Counted from the stretch's first letter, positions 30,794 to 38,723 are shown. The stretch: 41,684 bases of DNA from Alsobacter sp040380755 (GCA_040380755.1 JBEIIL010000015.1:1-41684); one strand, 5' to 3'. The notes: generated by a model from the sequence alone, not told the origin. Made by a program: numbers and translations.

Positions 30794-31744
30794 ATGACCC
30801 GTTGGGCGCCTTTTCTGCTGCTGGCCGCCGGCGTTCCGATCGCCGCTGCGCTCGGACTCGGCGGTGCCGGCCCCGGCGCTCAGGAGCCGCGCTGGACGAC
30901 CCGCACCATCGACCGGGGCAATATCGTCGCCCATGTCGTCGTTCCGGCCCGCCTGACCCGCGAGGCAGACCGGCAGACGCTGGTGGCGGCGGTTGATCTC
31001 GTTGATCTTGGCGGCCTGCGCACCGGACAGCCGGTGGACGTGAGCATTGGCGGCCGGGACGGGCTCGGCACCGTCAGCCGCGTGATGATCGCACCGCGAC
31101 CGGGATCGGACGTGCCTCCCTCGGCCGCGCAGGTCGAGGTCCAGGCGGCGATAGCGGACCTGACGGACGGCGGTGCGGCCGTCCTGCGCATCGTCTCCGA
31201 GCGGCGCGACACGGTGCTCCGCATTCCTAACGCTGCGCTCGCCTGGCGGCCGACAGGCATGCCGGCAGAGCCCGTGCAGGGCCACCACGGTCTCTTCCAC
31301 ATGCGCACGCTGGCCGGGTTCGTCGACGGGATCCGCCACGATCTGGGGCTCGACGCGGCGCAGGAACGGGTGCTGGAGGCCGCGCTTGCCGAGGCACGGG
31401 CGGCGGCCTTCTCGGATGCCGGCGGCGATGCCGACCCGGCGCTGCGGCGCGAGCGAACCAAGCAGCTGCGCCGCGACCTCGTCGCCCGCATCGGTGCGGA
31501 CCTCACCCCGGCGCAGCGTCTGAAGCTACAGGACCTGCTTGCCGCCCGCATCGAGAGCAAGCGCCGCGGCGACACCCATGCCGGCCGGTTCTCCATCCTC
31601 GAGGATGGCCGGCCGCGCGAAATCACCGCCCGCCTCGGCGCGACCGACGGCCGCTATACCGAACTCGTCGGCGCTCCCGTGGACGTCGGCACGGTGGTCA
31701 TCATTGGCGAGCCCCGCAGCCGCCTGGGCGTCCTGGGGTTCTGA
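30794..31744 (+). CDS. Orphan MacA-like periplasmic adaptor with helical LTXXQ-type insert
   Basis: A 316-residue protein with an N-terminal membrane or signal segment (LLLAAGVPIAAALGLGG). TRTIDRGNIVAHVVVPARL resembles the start of MacA/HlyD adaptors, and residues 62-150 (VAAVDLVDLGGLRTGQPVDV ... LRIPNAALAWRP) resemble the beta-barrel. The lipoyl and hairpin parts are missing. Residues 155-260 are an alpha-helical insert containing LTPAQRLKL, a Spy/CpxP-like LTXXQ motif. Residues 263-308 return to the membrane-proximal domain (RFSILEDGRPREITARLG). No ABC or RND partner lies nearby, so its role is unclear. It converges on ispG with 16 bases between. Confidence 0.72.
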   Translation: MTRWAPFLLLAAGVPIAAALGLGGAGPGAQEPRWTTRTIDRGNIVAHVVVPARLTREADRQTLVAAVDLVDLGGLRTGQPVDVSIGGRDGLGTVSRVMIAPRPGSDVPPSAAQVEVQAAIADLTDGGAAVLRIVSERRDTVLRIPNAALAWRPTGMPAEPVQGHHGLFHMRTLAGFVDGIRHDLGLDAAQERVLEAALAEARAAAFSDAGGDADPALRRERTKQLRRDLVARIGADLTPAQRLKLQDLLAARIESKRRGDTHAGRFSILEDGRPREITARLGATDGRYTELVGAPVDVGTVVIIGEPRSRLGVLGF

Positions 31745-31760
31745 CCGGCTGCCCGGCGGG

Positions 31761-33038
31761 TCAGCCGGTGCGCCGCTGTTCGGCGCCGAAACGCCGGTCG
31801 ATATAGTCGGTCACCATGGCCTTGAAGTCGGCCACCAGCGTCGGCCCGCGCAGCGTCGCCACCTTGCGGCCGTCGACGAACACCGGTGCGGTCGGCGCCT
31901 CGCCGGTGCCGGGCAGCGAGATGCCGATATCGGCATGCTTGGACTCGCCCGGCCCGTTGACGATGCAGCCCATGACGGCAACGTTGAGCGTCTCGACGCC
32001 GGGGTGCGTCGTCTTCCACTCCGGCATCGACGCCACGATCCAGTCCTGGATGTCGCGGGCCAGCTCCTGGAACACGGTCGACGTCGTCCGGCCGCAGCCA
32101 GGGCAGGCGGCCACCAGCGGCACGAAGGTGCGGAATCCCATGGTCTGCAGCAGCTCCTGCGCGACCTTGACCTCGACGGTGCGGTCGCCGCCCGGCTCGG
32201 GCGTCAGCGACACCCGGATCGTGTCGCCGATGCCGTCCTGCAGCAGGATGCCCATGGCGGCCGACGAGGCGACGATCCCCTTCGAGCCCATGCCGGCCTC
32301 GGTCAGCCCGAGATGCAGGGCGTGGTCGGTGCGCGCGGCGAGCATCCGGTAGACCGCGATCAGGTCCTGCACCGCCGACACCTTGGCGGACAGGATGATC
32401 CGGTCACGCCCGAGCCCGATCTCCTCCGCCCGGACCGCCGACAGCAGCGCCGACTGCACCATCGCCTCGCGCGTCACCGCGCGGGCATCGAGCGGCTGCG
32501 CGGCGGCCGCGTTGATGTCCATCAGATGGGTGAGGAGCTCCTGGTCGAGCGAGCCCCAGTTGGCGCCGATCCGCACCGCCTTGCCGTGCTTCAGGGCCAT
32601 CTCGACGATCGCCGAGAACTGCCGGTCCTTCTTATCCTTGAACCCGACATTGCCCGGGTTGATCCGGTACTTGTCGAGCGCCTCGGCGCAGGCCGGATGG
32701 TCGGCCAAAAGCTTGTGGCCGATATAGTGGAAGTCGCCGACGAGCGGCACCGTCACGCCCCGCCGCGCCAACCGGTCGCGGATATGCGGCACGGCGGCGG
32801 CCGCCTCGTCACGGTCGACGGTGATGCGCACCACTTCAGAACCGGCCCTGGCCAGCGCCACCACCTGGGCAACGGTGCCGTCGATATCGGCCGTGTCGGT
32901 GTTGGTCATCGACTGCACGACAATCGGCCCCCCTCCCCCGACCGTCACCGTGCCCACCCGGACCGGGACAGTCTGGTGGCGCGGGCCGGGGCCAGCGGAC
33001 ACGGGAACGGGGAGGCAATCGGGCACGGACAGGGTCAT
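31761..33038 (-). CDS. ispG: 4-hydroxy-3-methylbut-2-enyl diphosphate synthase (flavodoxin/ferredoxin)
   Basis: A 425-residue iron-sulfur enzyme of the MEP isoprenoid pathway, which converts MEcPP to HMBPP. VVQSMTNTDTADIDGT is the family start of the TIM barrel, and the 4Fe-4S ligands are in CPGCGRTT and GCIVNGPGE. The ATG at 33038 overlaps the zur stop (ATGA, 33035-33038) and has no ribosome binding site of its own, which suggests coupling to zur translation. ispA of the same pathway lies on the other strand nearby. Confidence 0.95.
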   Translation of the reverse strand: MTLSVPDCLPVPVSAGPGPRHQTVPVRVGTVTVGGGGPIVVQSMTNTDTADIDGTVAQVVALARAGSEVVRITVDRDEAAAAVPHIRDRLARRGVTVPLVGDFHYIGHKLLADHPACAEALDKYRINPGNVGFKDKKDRQFSAIVEMALKHGKAVRIGANWGSLDQELLTHLMDINAAAAQPLDARAVTREAMVQSALLSAVRAEEIGLGRDRIILSAKVSAVQDLIAVYRMLAARTDHALHLGLTEAGMGSKGIVASSAAMGILLQDGIGDTIRVSLTPEPGGDRTVEVKVAQELLQTMGFRTFVPLVAACPGCGRTTSTVFQELARDIQDWIVASMPEWKTTHPGVETLNVAVMGCIVNGPGESKHADIGISLPGTGEAPTAPVFVDGRKVATLRGPTLVADFKAMVTDYIDRRFGAEQRRTG

Positions 33039-33613
33039 CGGGGTGTCTCGGCGGCTACGCAAAGGTCGGTGGTCACGGGCGCGCAATGGGCACAACGCCC
33101 GGCCAGTTCAAGCACGCGGGCATGGGGCGTGAAACCCTGCCGTTCTGCGAGCCGGGTCAGCGCTGCACGAAGGTCGTCGGACACGGCCTCGTCAACCCCG
33201 CCGCAACGCTCGCAGATCATGAACACGACGAGGTCGTCGCGCCCATGCTGGAACGGGCAGGCGATGAAGGCATTGCGGCTTTCAATTCGATGCACAAAGC
33301 CGTTGTGCAGCAGGAACTCGAGGGCTCGATAGACGCTGATGGGTGCGGGGCGGGCCAGCCCGGCCGCGCCGACGCGGTCCGCAAGCTCATAGGCACTCAC
33401 CGGCCGGTGCGTGGCATAAAGCGCCGCCAGGACCTCGCGGCGGATCGGCGTGAGCCGTAAACCACGGCTGCGGCAGGCGTCTTCGGCCCGGAGCAATGCC
33501 ATCGGCGCCCGCGCCGCATGGTCATGCGCGTGGGCGCAGGGCTGCGCCGCCGCCGCCGTGCCGGCTTGCACCGCATCGGGATGGACTTTTTGGATCACGC
33601 GCGGTCCCGCCAT
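33035..33613 (-). CDS. zur: Fur-family transcriptional regulator, Zur-like
   Basis: A 192-residue metal-dependent repressor. A His/Cys-bearing lead (PCAHAHDHAA) precedes a winged helix (RLTPIRREVLAALYATHRPV). ISVYRALEFLLHNGFVHRIE then SRNAFIACPF, and ICERCGGVDE, match Zur more than Fur, as does the paired CAHC near the C-terminus. Zur with zinc represses zinc uptake genes. GGAGGG 5 bases upstream gives a strong start. It is divergent from bdhA and overlaps ispG by 4 bp. A Fur-type iron role is the main alternative. Confidence 0.8.
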   Translation of the reverse strand: MAGPRVIQKVHPDAVQAGTAAAAQPCAHAHDHAARAPMALLRAEDACRSRGLRLTPIRREVLAALYATHRPVSAYELADRVGAAGLARPAPISVYRALEFLLHNGFVHRIESRNAFIACPFQHGRDDLVVFMICERCGGVDEAVSDDLRAALTRLAERQGFTPHARVLELAGRCAHCAPVTTDLCVAAETPR

Positions 33614-33741
33614 AAGGCCCTCCGTCGGCGCAGTGTAGCAGGCCCGCCGGGCTGGTGCAGCTTTGCGCCACCGTCATCTGGACCCTATGCTGCGCTGCGA
33701 AAACACGAATGCGCAGCCTGCGCAATCAGGGAGAGATGTCC

Positions 33742-34527
33742 ATGTCGCTTGCAGGAAAGTCGGCCGTCGTCACCGGCTCCACGTCGGGCATCGGCCTGGC
33801 CATCGCCCGGGCCTTCGCCAGGGAAGGTGCGAACGTCGTCATCAATGGCTTCGGCGATGCTGCCGCCATCGAAACGGAGCGCGCCGGGATCGAAGCCGAG
33901 TTCAAGGTCCAGTGCGCCTATTCGGGCGCCGACATGTCCAAGCCCGCCGAGATCACCAAGATGATCACGGACGCGGAGGCCCGCTTCGGGGCGGTCGATA
34001 TCCTCGTCAACAATGCCGGCGTGCAGTTCGTGTCCCCGGTCGAGGACTTCCCGCCCGAGAAGTGGGACATGATCATTGCCATCAATCTTTCGGCCGCCTT
34101 CCACGCGATCCGCGCGGTGGTGCCGGGCATGAAGGCCCGCAAATGGGGCCGGATCATCAACACCGCCTCCGCCCACTCGCTGGTCGCCTCGCCGTTCAAG
34201 TCGGCCTATGTGTCGGCCAAGCACGGCATCGCCGGCCTGACCAAGACCATCGCCCTGGAACTGGCGACCCACGGGGTCACGGTCAACAGCATCTCGCCGG
34301 GTTATGTCTGGACGCCGCTGGTCGAGCGTCAGATCCCCGACACCATGAAGGCCCGTGGCCTGACGCGCGAGCAGGTGATCAACGATGTGCTGCTCCAGGC
34401 CCAGCCCACCAAGGAGTTCGTCACGGTGGAGCAGGTGGCGGGGCTGGCGGTGTTCCTGACCAGCGATGCGGCATCGCAGATGACCGGCACCAACTTGCCG
34501 ATGGACGGCGGCTGGACAGCCGGCTGA
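33742..34527 (+). CDS. bdhA: 3-hydroxybutyrate dehydrogenase
   Basis: A 261-residue short-chain dehydrogenase that oxidises (R)-3-hydroxybutyrate to acetoacetate with NAD, the last step of PHB breakdown. VVTGSTSGIGLAIARAFA binds the cofactor; TASAHSLVASPFKSAYVSAK holds the Ser-Tyr-Lys set. ISPGYVWTPLVE and the C-terminal QPTKEFVTVEQVAG are typical of BdhA. Of two ATGs, the one at 33742 has GGGAG at the right distance; the one at 33736 is too close to it. phaA, phaB and phaR lie about 9 kb to the left. Confidence 0.92.
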   Translation: MSLAGKSAVVTGSTSGIGLAIARAFAREGANVVINGFGDAAAIETERAGIEAEFKVQCAYSGADMSKPAEITKMITDAEARFGAVDILVNNAGVQFVSPVEDFPPEKWDMIIAINLSAAFHAIRAVVPGMKARKWGRIINTASAHSLVASPFKSAYVSAKHGIAGLTKTIALELATHGVTVNSISPGYVWTPLVERQIPDTMKARGLTREQVINDVLLQAQPTKEFVTVEQVAGLAVFLTSDAASQMTGTNLPMDGGWTAG

Positions 34528-34534
34528 GCGCTTC

Positions 34535-34551
34535 GCCGGCGCAACGCCGGC
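34535..34551. terminator. Hairpin between convergent bdhA and receiver gene
   Basis: GCCGGC (34535-34540), loop GCAAC, GCCGGC (34546-34551). It lies just past the bdhA stop and facing the stop of the minus-strand receiver gene. It may be a shared terminator; no T-run is present. Confidence 0.35.
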
Positions 34552-34570
34552 CCCGCGGTCCGGCCTTGCG

Positions 34571-34939
34571 TCAGTCTCGCGACTGCACAACGGCCTGCAC
34601 GCGGGCCGGCAGCGCCCGCCAGTCGACCGGCTTGCTGATGAACGCCACTGCACCGTTCGCCATCGCCCGTTCGCGGGAGTGGGGATCGGTGCGGCCACTG
34701 CAGACGAGGACCGGCACGTCGCCTGAGGCGTTGACCGCCGCGATCATCGCGAAACTGTCGAGCCCGGGCACTTCGAGGTCGAGCATCACCAGCGCGAATC
34801 CGCCGGCCGCGACGGCGGCCTCTGCGGACGCTCCGTCGGCACAGGCCACAACCTCAAGGCCAATGCCGCCAAGCGCGGCGCCCGCCAGCTTGCGGAAGAT
34901 CGCGTCGTCGTCGATCACGAGAATCCGGGGCTGAATCAT
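34571..34939 (-). CDS. Single-domain response regulator (receiver only)
   Basis: A 122-residue CheY-like protein. ILVIDDDAIF carries the acidic pocket, VMLDLEVPG holds the phosphoacceptor Asp (about residue 54), LVCSGR has the Ser at the switch position, and ISKPV the conserved Lys. No output domain follows. It is divergent from the rpfC-like kinase gene with a shared 208-base AT-rich region. It is the only receiver protein near that kinase, so it may take phosphate from its Hpt domain. This pairing is inference. Confidence 0.88.
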   Translation of the reverse strand: MIQPRILVIDDDAIFRKLAGAALGGIGLEVVACADGASAEAAVAAGGFALVMLDLEVPGLDSFAMIAAVNASGDVPVLVCSGRTDPHSRERAMANGAVAFISKPVDWRALPARVQAVVQSRD

Positions 34940-34996
34940 CGATGAAGTGTCACGCCGTCATGCCCGCCTGTCCATCCCGGAGGCGACGCAAATTGC

Positions 34997-35052
34997 GGGG
35001 CTGGCGTCAGATTTATCGTTATTAATACATGAATAAATTGAATTGTATTTAG
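34997..35052. promoter_or_regulatory. AT-rich divergent control region of receiver and rpfC genes
   Basis: This part of the 208-base gap is markedly AT-rich (TTATCGTTATTAATACATG and TTGAATTGTATTT) in a GC-rich genome. It probably contains both divergent promoters and regulator sites. I find no confident -35/-10 pair with correct spacing on either strand, so the exact promoters are left open. Confidence 0.4.
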
Positions 35053-35147
35053 CAGACCACCCAAACGGAAGCTTTCTGCGATCGCGCTAAGATCTGGCCT
35101 CGACTGCACCGGGCGGCACAGGCCGGGCAGATCGCGGGGACAGGCCG

Positions 35148-37628
35148 ATGACGACGAGCGACGGGGCGCAGGCTGCGGCGGGGGTGAAGGGGACGATTGC
35201 ACGGCTGAGAAGCCGGCTCCGGAACCGGCCCGATTCCGAACACGAGATGACGATCAACCGGCTCGCCATTCTCAGCCTCGTCCTGGGCTATCTGATCGTG
35301 GCCTCGGCGGCCGGCAACCCGAGCGCCATCGACATGTTCGAGAAGGCCGGGGCGCTGTTCGAGGCCCATTACCTGATCGCTTTGGCGCTGTTCGTGCACA
35401 TCTGCGCGTTTCCCGGCGTATCAAGAGCCCGCCGTCTCATCGCGCTAACAGCCGACATCGCGGCTATCTCTTACGGCATGCATGTCGGCAACGATGCCAC
35501 CAGCCTCGCCTACCCGCTCTATCTTTGGACGGTGTTCGGCAACGGGTTTCGCTTTGGCGTCACCTATTTGTACATCGCGACCCTGCTGGCCACGGCAGGC
35601 TTCGCGGCCGTCATGGCCACGACGCCCGTGTGGCACGACAACCTGACCCTCTCGGCGGGCCTGCTCGTCGGCCTTGTCGTTCTGCCTCTCTATGTGGGCG
35701 TTCTCATCCGCAAGATCTCCGAGGCCAAGTTGCAGGCAGAGGCGGCGAGCCGCGCCAAGACCCTGTTTCTCGCCAGCGTCAGCCACGAGCTGCGGACACC
35801 GCTCAATGCCATCATCGGTCTCGGCGACCTGCTGCGCGAGGACCCCGGCCTCACCCGCGACCAGCGCGACATGTCGCGGACGATCACCTCGGCGGGCCGC
35901 TCGCTGCTCGGCCTGATCAATGGACTTCTCGACCTGTCGCGCATGGAAGTCGGGCAGATGCCGGTGGAGAGCAAGCGCTTCGACTTGCACGGGCTGCTGC
36001 GCGACGTCCACAGCATGGTGGCGGTACAGGCCACGCGGAAGGGCCTGCGCGTCGGCCTGTTCATCGCCGCCCCGACGCCGCGCTGGGTGGTGGGTGACCC
36101 CGAGCGGCTGCGCGAGATTCTCACCAACCTCGCCGGCAATGCCATCAAGTTCACCGAGCAGGGCGAAGTCAGCCTGCTGGTCCGCGCCGAAGCGGACGGG
36201 CGGCTGCGCTTCGAGGTTGTTGACACCGGGATCGGCATCGCGCCCCACGCGCACGCCAGGATCTTCGAAAGCTTCACCCAGGCCGACGAGACCATCTCCA
36301 ACCGCTTTGGCGGCACCGGTCTCGGCCTCAGCATCGTTAAGCGCCTCGTCGAGATGCAGGACGGACGCCTGGGCCTCGACAGCGCACCAGGAAGGGGCAG
36401 CACCTTCTGGTTCGAGCTGCCGCTGGAAGCCCAGGAGGGCGGCAGCGTCCCCGAGCCCGAGCGCGTGCCACTGGTCGTCCTGACGCGGGACCGGGCCCTG
36501 ACTGGTTGGCTCTCCGATCTCGGTCACCCCGTCCAGGATGCAACGGCTATCGATGCCGCTGCGGCGCTGGCAGCGCAAACCCGCGACGGTCTGGTGGTGA
36601 TCGACGAAGCCATGCCGGGCTGGCAGGCCGTGGCGGCCGCCCTCGCCGAGGCCTTTCCGGCCGGCATCCCGCCCCTGCTGCTGATGCGCAACCAGACGGA
36701 CCCGCTCGACCCCAAGGTCCTGTCGCTGTTCTCAACCGCGCTGGACCGCAATGCAGGCCCTGCCGCATGGGCAAGGGCTTGCCGTGTCGCCCTGCCGGAA
36801 CGGGACGATGTCGTCGCCGCACCGGTGGCGACCGGCGAGGACGGGCTGTCGGTGCTGGTGGCCGAGGACAACCTCGTCAACCAGAAGGTCATCCGCAAGG
36901 TGCTGATTGCCGAAGGTCACCGTGTCCATGTTGTCAACAACGGCGCGGAGGCCCTCCAGGCCCTGCAGCAGGGCGAGTTCGACATCGCGCTCATCGACAT
37001 CAACATGCCGGTGATGAGCGGCCTCGAGGCCGCGCGGCTCTATGCCTTTGCTGTCGGCAGCGGGCGCGACGGCGTGCCGCTGGTCGCCCTCACCGCCGAT
37101 GCGACCGAAGCGACCGCCCGCGACTGCGCCGCAGCCGGCATGGCGGACTGCATCACCAAGCCGGTGGACCGGACGCGCCTGCGTGCCATCCTGGCACAGC
37201 ATGGGCGGCGCCGGTTCGCGGAGGCCTCGCTGGCCCCCGCCGACGGGTATGTCCCGGCGGCGGCAGCGGTGCTGAATGACGCCGCGGTTGCCATGCTGGT
37301 CGACCTCGGCGGATCCGACTTCGCCTCCGAATTGCTGGGCGACTTCCTCGTTGGGGCCGACCGCGCGATCGCCGACCTGCGCCGCGCCGCCGCCGACAAC
37401 GACATGACAGCCTTCAGGGCGGCTGCCCATGCCCTGAAAAGCGCGGCAGGCAATGTCGGGGCAGACCGGATCGCCTGGCTCTGCACCTGCTGGGGCGATG
37501 AGCCGGCCAGGACGCTGGCCGAGCAGGCCAGCGACAATGTCCTGCTCCTGACCCAGGAACTCCATGCGGTTCAGTCTGCCGTGCAGACCCTGCGCAACGG
37601 CATGCTGCGCTCGCTGTCGGCAGCCTGA
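35148..37628 (+). CDS. rpfC: RpfC-like hybrid sensor histidine kinase (DSF receptor type)
   Basis: An 826-residue kinase with the layout of RpfC, the DSF receptor of Xanthomonas. About five membrane segments fill residues 37-187. Just before the first is RNRPDSEHEM; RpfC has a similar RxDSEH stretch in its DSF-sensing lead. SLAYPLYLWTVFGNGFRFG matches RpfC's membrane core. Then come HisKA (SHELRTPLN, His213), HATPase (NAIKFTE, DTGIGIAP, GGTGLGLSIV), a receiver (Asp617 in LIDINMPVMSG) and a C-terminal Hpt (His761 in AAHALKSAAGN). All phosphorelay residues are present. A region around 440-550 may be a degenerate receiver. It converges on the rpfF-like gene, 6 bases apart. Confidence 0.88.
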   Translation: MTTSDGAQAAAGVKGTIARLRSRLRNRPDSEHEMTINRLAILSLVLGYLIVASAAGNPSAIDMFEKAGALFEAHYLIALALFVHICAFPGVSRARRLIALTADIAAISYGMHVGNDATSLAYPLYLWTVFGNGFRFGVTYLYIATLLATAGFAAVMATTPVWHDNLTLSAGLLVGLVVLPLYVGVLIRKISEAKLQAEAASRAKTLFLASVSHELRTPLNAIIGLGDLLREDPGLTRDQRDMSRTITSAGRSLLGLINGLLDLSRMEVGQMPVESKRFDLHGLLRDVHSMVAVQATRKGLRVGLFIAAPTPRWVVGDPERLREILTNLAGNAIKFTEQGEVSLLVRAEADGRLRFEVVDTGIGIAPHAHARIFESFTQADETISNRFGGTGLGLSIVKRLVEMQDGRLGLDSAPGRGSTFWFELPLEAQEGGSVPEPERVPLVVLTRDRALTGWLSDLGHPVQDATAIDAAAALAAQTRDGLVVIDEAMPGWQAVAAALAEAFPAGIPPLLLMRNQTDPLDPKVLSLFSTALDRNAGPAAWARACRVALPERDDVVAAPVATGEDGLSVLVAEDNLVNQKVIRKVLIAEGHRVHVVNNGAEALQALQQGEFDIALIDINMPVMSGLEAARLYAFAVGSGRDGVPLVALTADATEATARDCAAAGMADCITKPVDRTRLRAILAQHGRRRFAEASLAPADGYVPAAAAVLNDAAVAMLVDLGGSDFASELLGDFLVGADRAIADLRRAAADNDMTAFRAAAHALKSAAGNVGADRIAWLCTCWGDEPARTLAEQASDNVLLLTQELHAVQSAVQTLRNGMLRSLSAA

Positions 37629-37634
37629 CCTGCG

Positions 37635-38585
37635 TCAGAGCGCCGTCACCGCCTGCCTGGCGGAACGCTGCCGACGGCGCTGCGCCGCCGTCAGCTGCTC
37701 CATGCGCCGCAAATCCTGGTCGCCGAGGCTGAACGCCGCGTCGACCCACCGGTCGGTGACCGCCCGCAGCTCCTCGCGGCTGATCGGGTTCAGCAACTTG
37801 CGGATGCCGAAGAGGGTCTGGCGGGTCACGGAGGAGCGCCGGTTTGCGGCAATGTAGTCCTGCACCGCCATGGCCCCGCAGCCATCCTCGGCAACGATGT
37901 CGACCAGGCCCATCGCGTGCAGCTCCTCCGCGCCATAGAGACGTCCGCTGAGGATCATCCGCTCCGCCCGCACCGCATCCATGCGGCGCGACAGCAGGCT
38001 GTAGGCGCCCATGCCGGGGAACAGGTTGAACAGGATCTCCGGCAGGCCCAGCTTGGCGCTGCGCTCGGCAATCACCACGTCGAACGACAGAGCGGCCTCG
38101 AAGCCACCACCCAGCGCATCGCCCTCGACCAGCGCGATCGAGGTCAGCGGCAGGCCGACTCCAAGGTTGAGGTAGATCGCCTCGACACAGTCATACGCGT
38201 AGGAGCGCAGGCGCTCGCGGTCCCCGGCACGGATGACCGCAGCGAAAAAGGCGAGATCCCCGCCGAGGTTGAACATGCCCGGCGTCCGCGAGCCGAAGAT
38301 GAAATAGCGCGGCGTCATCTCCGGAGACGACGGTGTCTCGATGCTGCGCCGCACCGCGTGGCGCAGCCCGATCAGCTCGCGCAGCAGGGCCGGCGTGAAA
38401 TGCGGTGGCTCCTGGGTGTTCATGTGACACCACAGCACCCGGTCCTCGGACGTCCATTCCACGTCGATGGCGCGAAATCCCACGTCCAGCGGCGCCACCG
38501 GCGCCGGTGGCGGGACGAACAGTCCCGCGAGGCCTGGCGGAAGCGGCAGCCCATCGAGCGGGCCATGGACGGTGTCGAGTTGCAT
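37635..38585 (-). CDS. rpfF: RpfF-like crotonase (probable DSF synthase)
   Basis: A 316-residue crotonase-fold protein. FNLGGDLAFF, SIALVEGDALGGGFEAAL and GLPEILFNLFPGMGAYSLL match RpfF rather than ordinary enoyl-CoA hydratases. The two catalytic glutamates fall at Glu163 and Glu183, with the same 20-residue spacing as Glu141/Glu161 of Xanthomonas RpfF. The WVDAAFSLGDQDLRRMEQL at the C-terminus is also RpfF-like. RpfF makes cis-2-unsaturated fatty acids from hydroxyacyl-ACP and releases them. GGAAGG upstream supports the ATG at 38585. It faces the RpfC-like kinase gene and has an AT-rich 307-base upstream region. Confidence 0.88.
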   Translation of the reverse strand: MQLDTVHGPLDGLPLPPGLAGLFVPPPAPVAPLDVGFRAIDVEWTSEDRVLWCHMNTQEPPHFTPALLRELIGLRHAVRRSIETPSSPEMTPRYFIFGSRTPGMFNLGGDLAFFAAVIRAGDRERLRSYAYDCVEAIYLNLGVGLPLTSIALVEGDALGGGFEAALSFDVVIAERSAKLGLPEILFNLFPGMGAYSLLSRRMDAVRAERMILSGRLYGAEELHAMGLVDIVAEDGCGAMAVQDYIAANRRSSVTRQTLFGIRKLLNPISREELRAVTDRWVDAAFSLGDQDLRRMEQLTAAQRRRQRSARQAVTAL

Positions 38586-38623
38586 TGGCGTCCCTTCCGC
38601 AACTTTTCCGCAATCGAGCCCTA

Positions 38624-38641
38624 GGTTAATATTTTTTAACC
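38624..38641. repeat. Inverted repeat GGTTAA-N6-TTAACC, copy 1 of a TTAACC motif
   Basis: GGTTAA (38624-38629) and TTAACC (38636-38641) are perfect inverted copies around TATTTT. The 16 bases from 38626 recur with two changes at 38708-38723. It lies about 40 bases before the rpfF start and overlaps its possible -10, so it could be an operator. Confidence 0.55.
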
Positions 38642-38660
38642 CCTTTTACTGGCAATTGTG

Positions 38661-38698
38661 AAGAAATGGTTAACGCCGATATTTGGCGTCAAGAAATG
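38661..38698. repeat. Direct repeat AAGAAATG, 30 bases apart
   Basis: AAGAAATG occurs at 38661-38668 and again at 38691-38698, close to three helical turns apart. Between them ACGCC (38673-38677) and GGCGT (38685-38689) form an inverted repeat. Such phasing suits a protein-binding array upstream of rpfF, but it could be chance in an AT-rich stretch. Confidence 0.35.
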
Positions 38699-38707
38699 AC
38701 GTGATAA

Positions 38708-38723
38708 TTAGTATTTATTAACC
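38708..38723. repeat. Second copy of the TTAACC motif
   Basis: TTAGTATTTATTAACC matches TTAATATTTTTTAACC at 38626-38641 in 14 of 16 positions, 82 bases away and in the same direction. TTA-spacer-TTAA resembles a CtrA box but with a 6-base, not 7-base, spacer. Confidence 0.45.

Noticed and set aside
37635..38585. Ordinary enoyl-CoA hydratase annotation for the crotonase gene
   Set aside because: Sequence blocks around both glutamates, the C-terminal WVDAAF region, the long N-terminus and the RpfC-like neighbour all favour RpfF.
38624..38723. Calling the TTAACC motifs CtrA boxes
   Set aside because: The CtrA consensus is TTAA-N7-TTAA; both copies here have a 6-base spacer, so the factor is left open.
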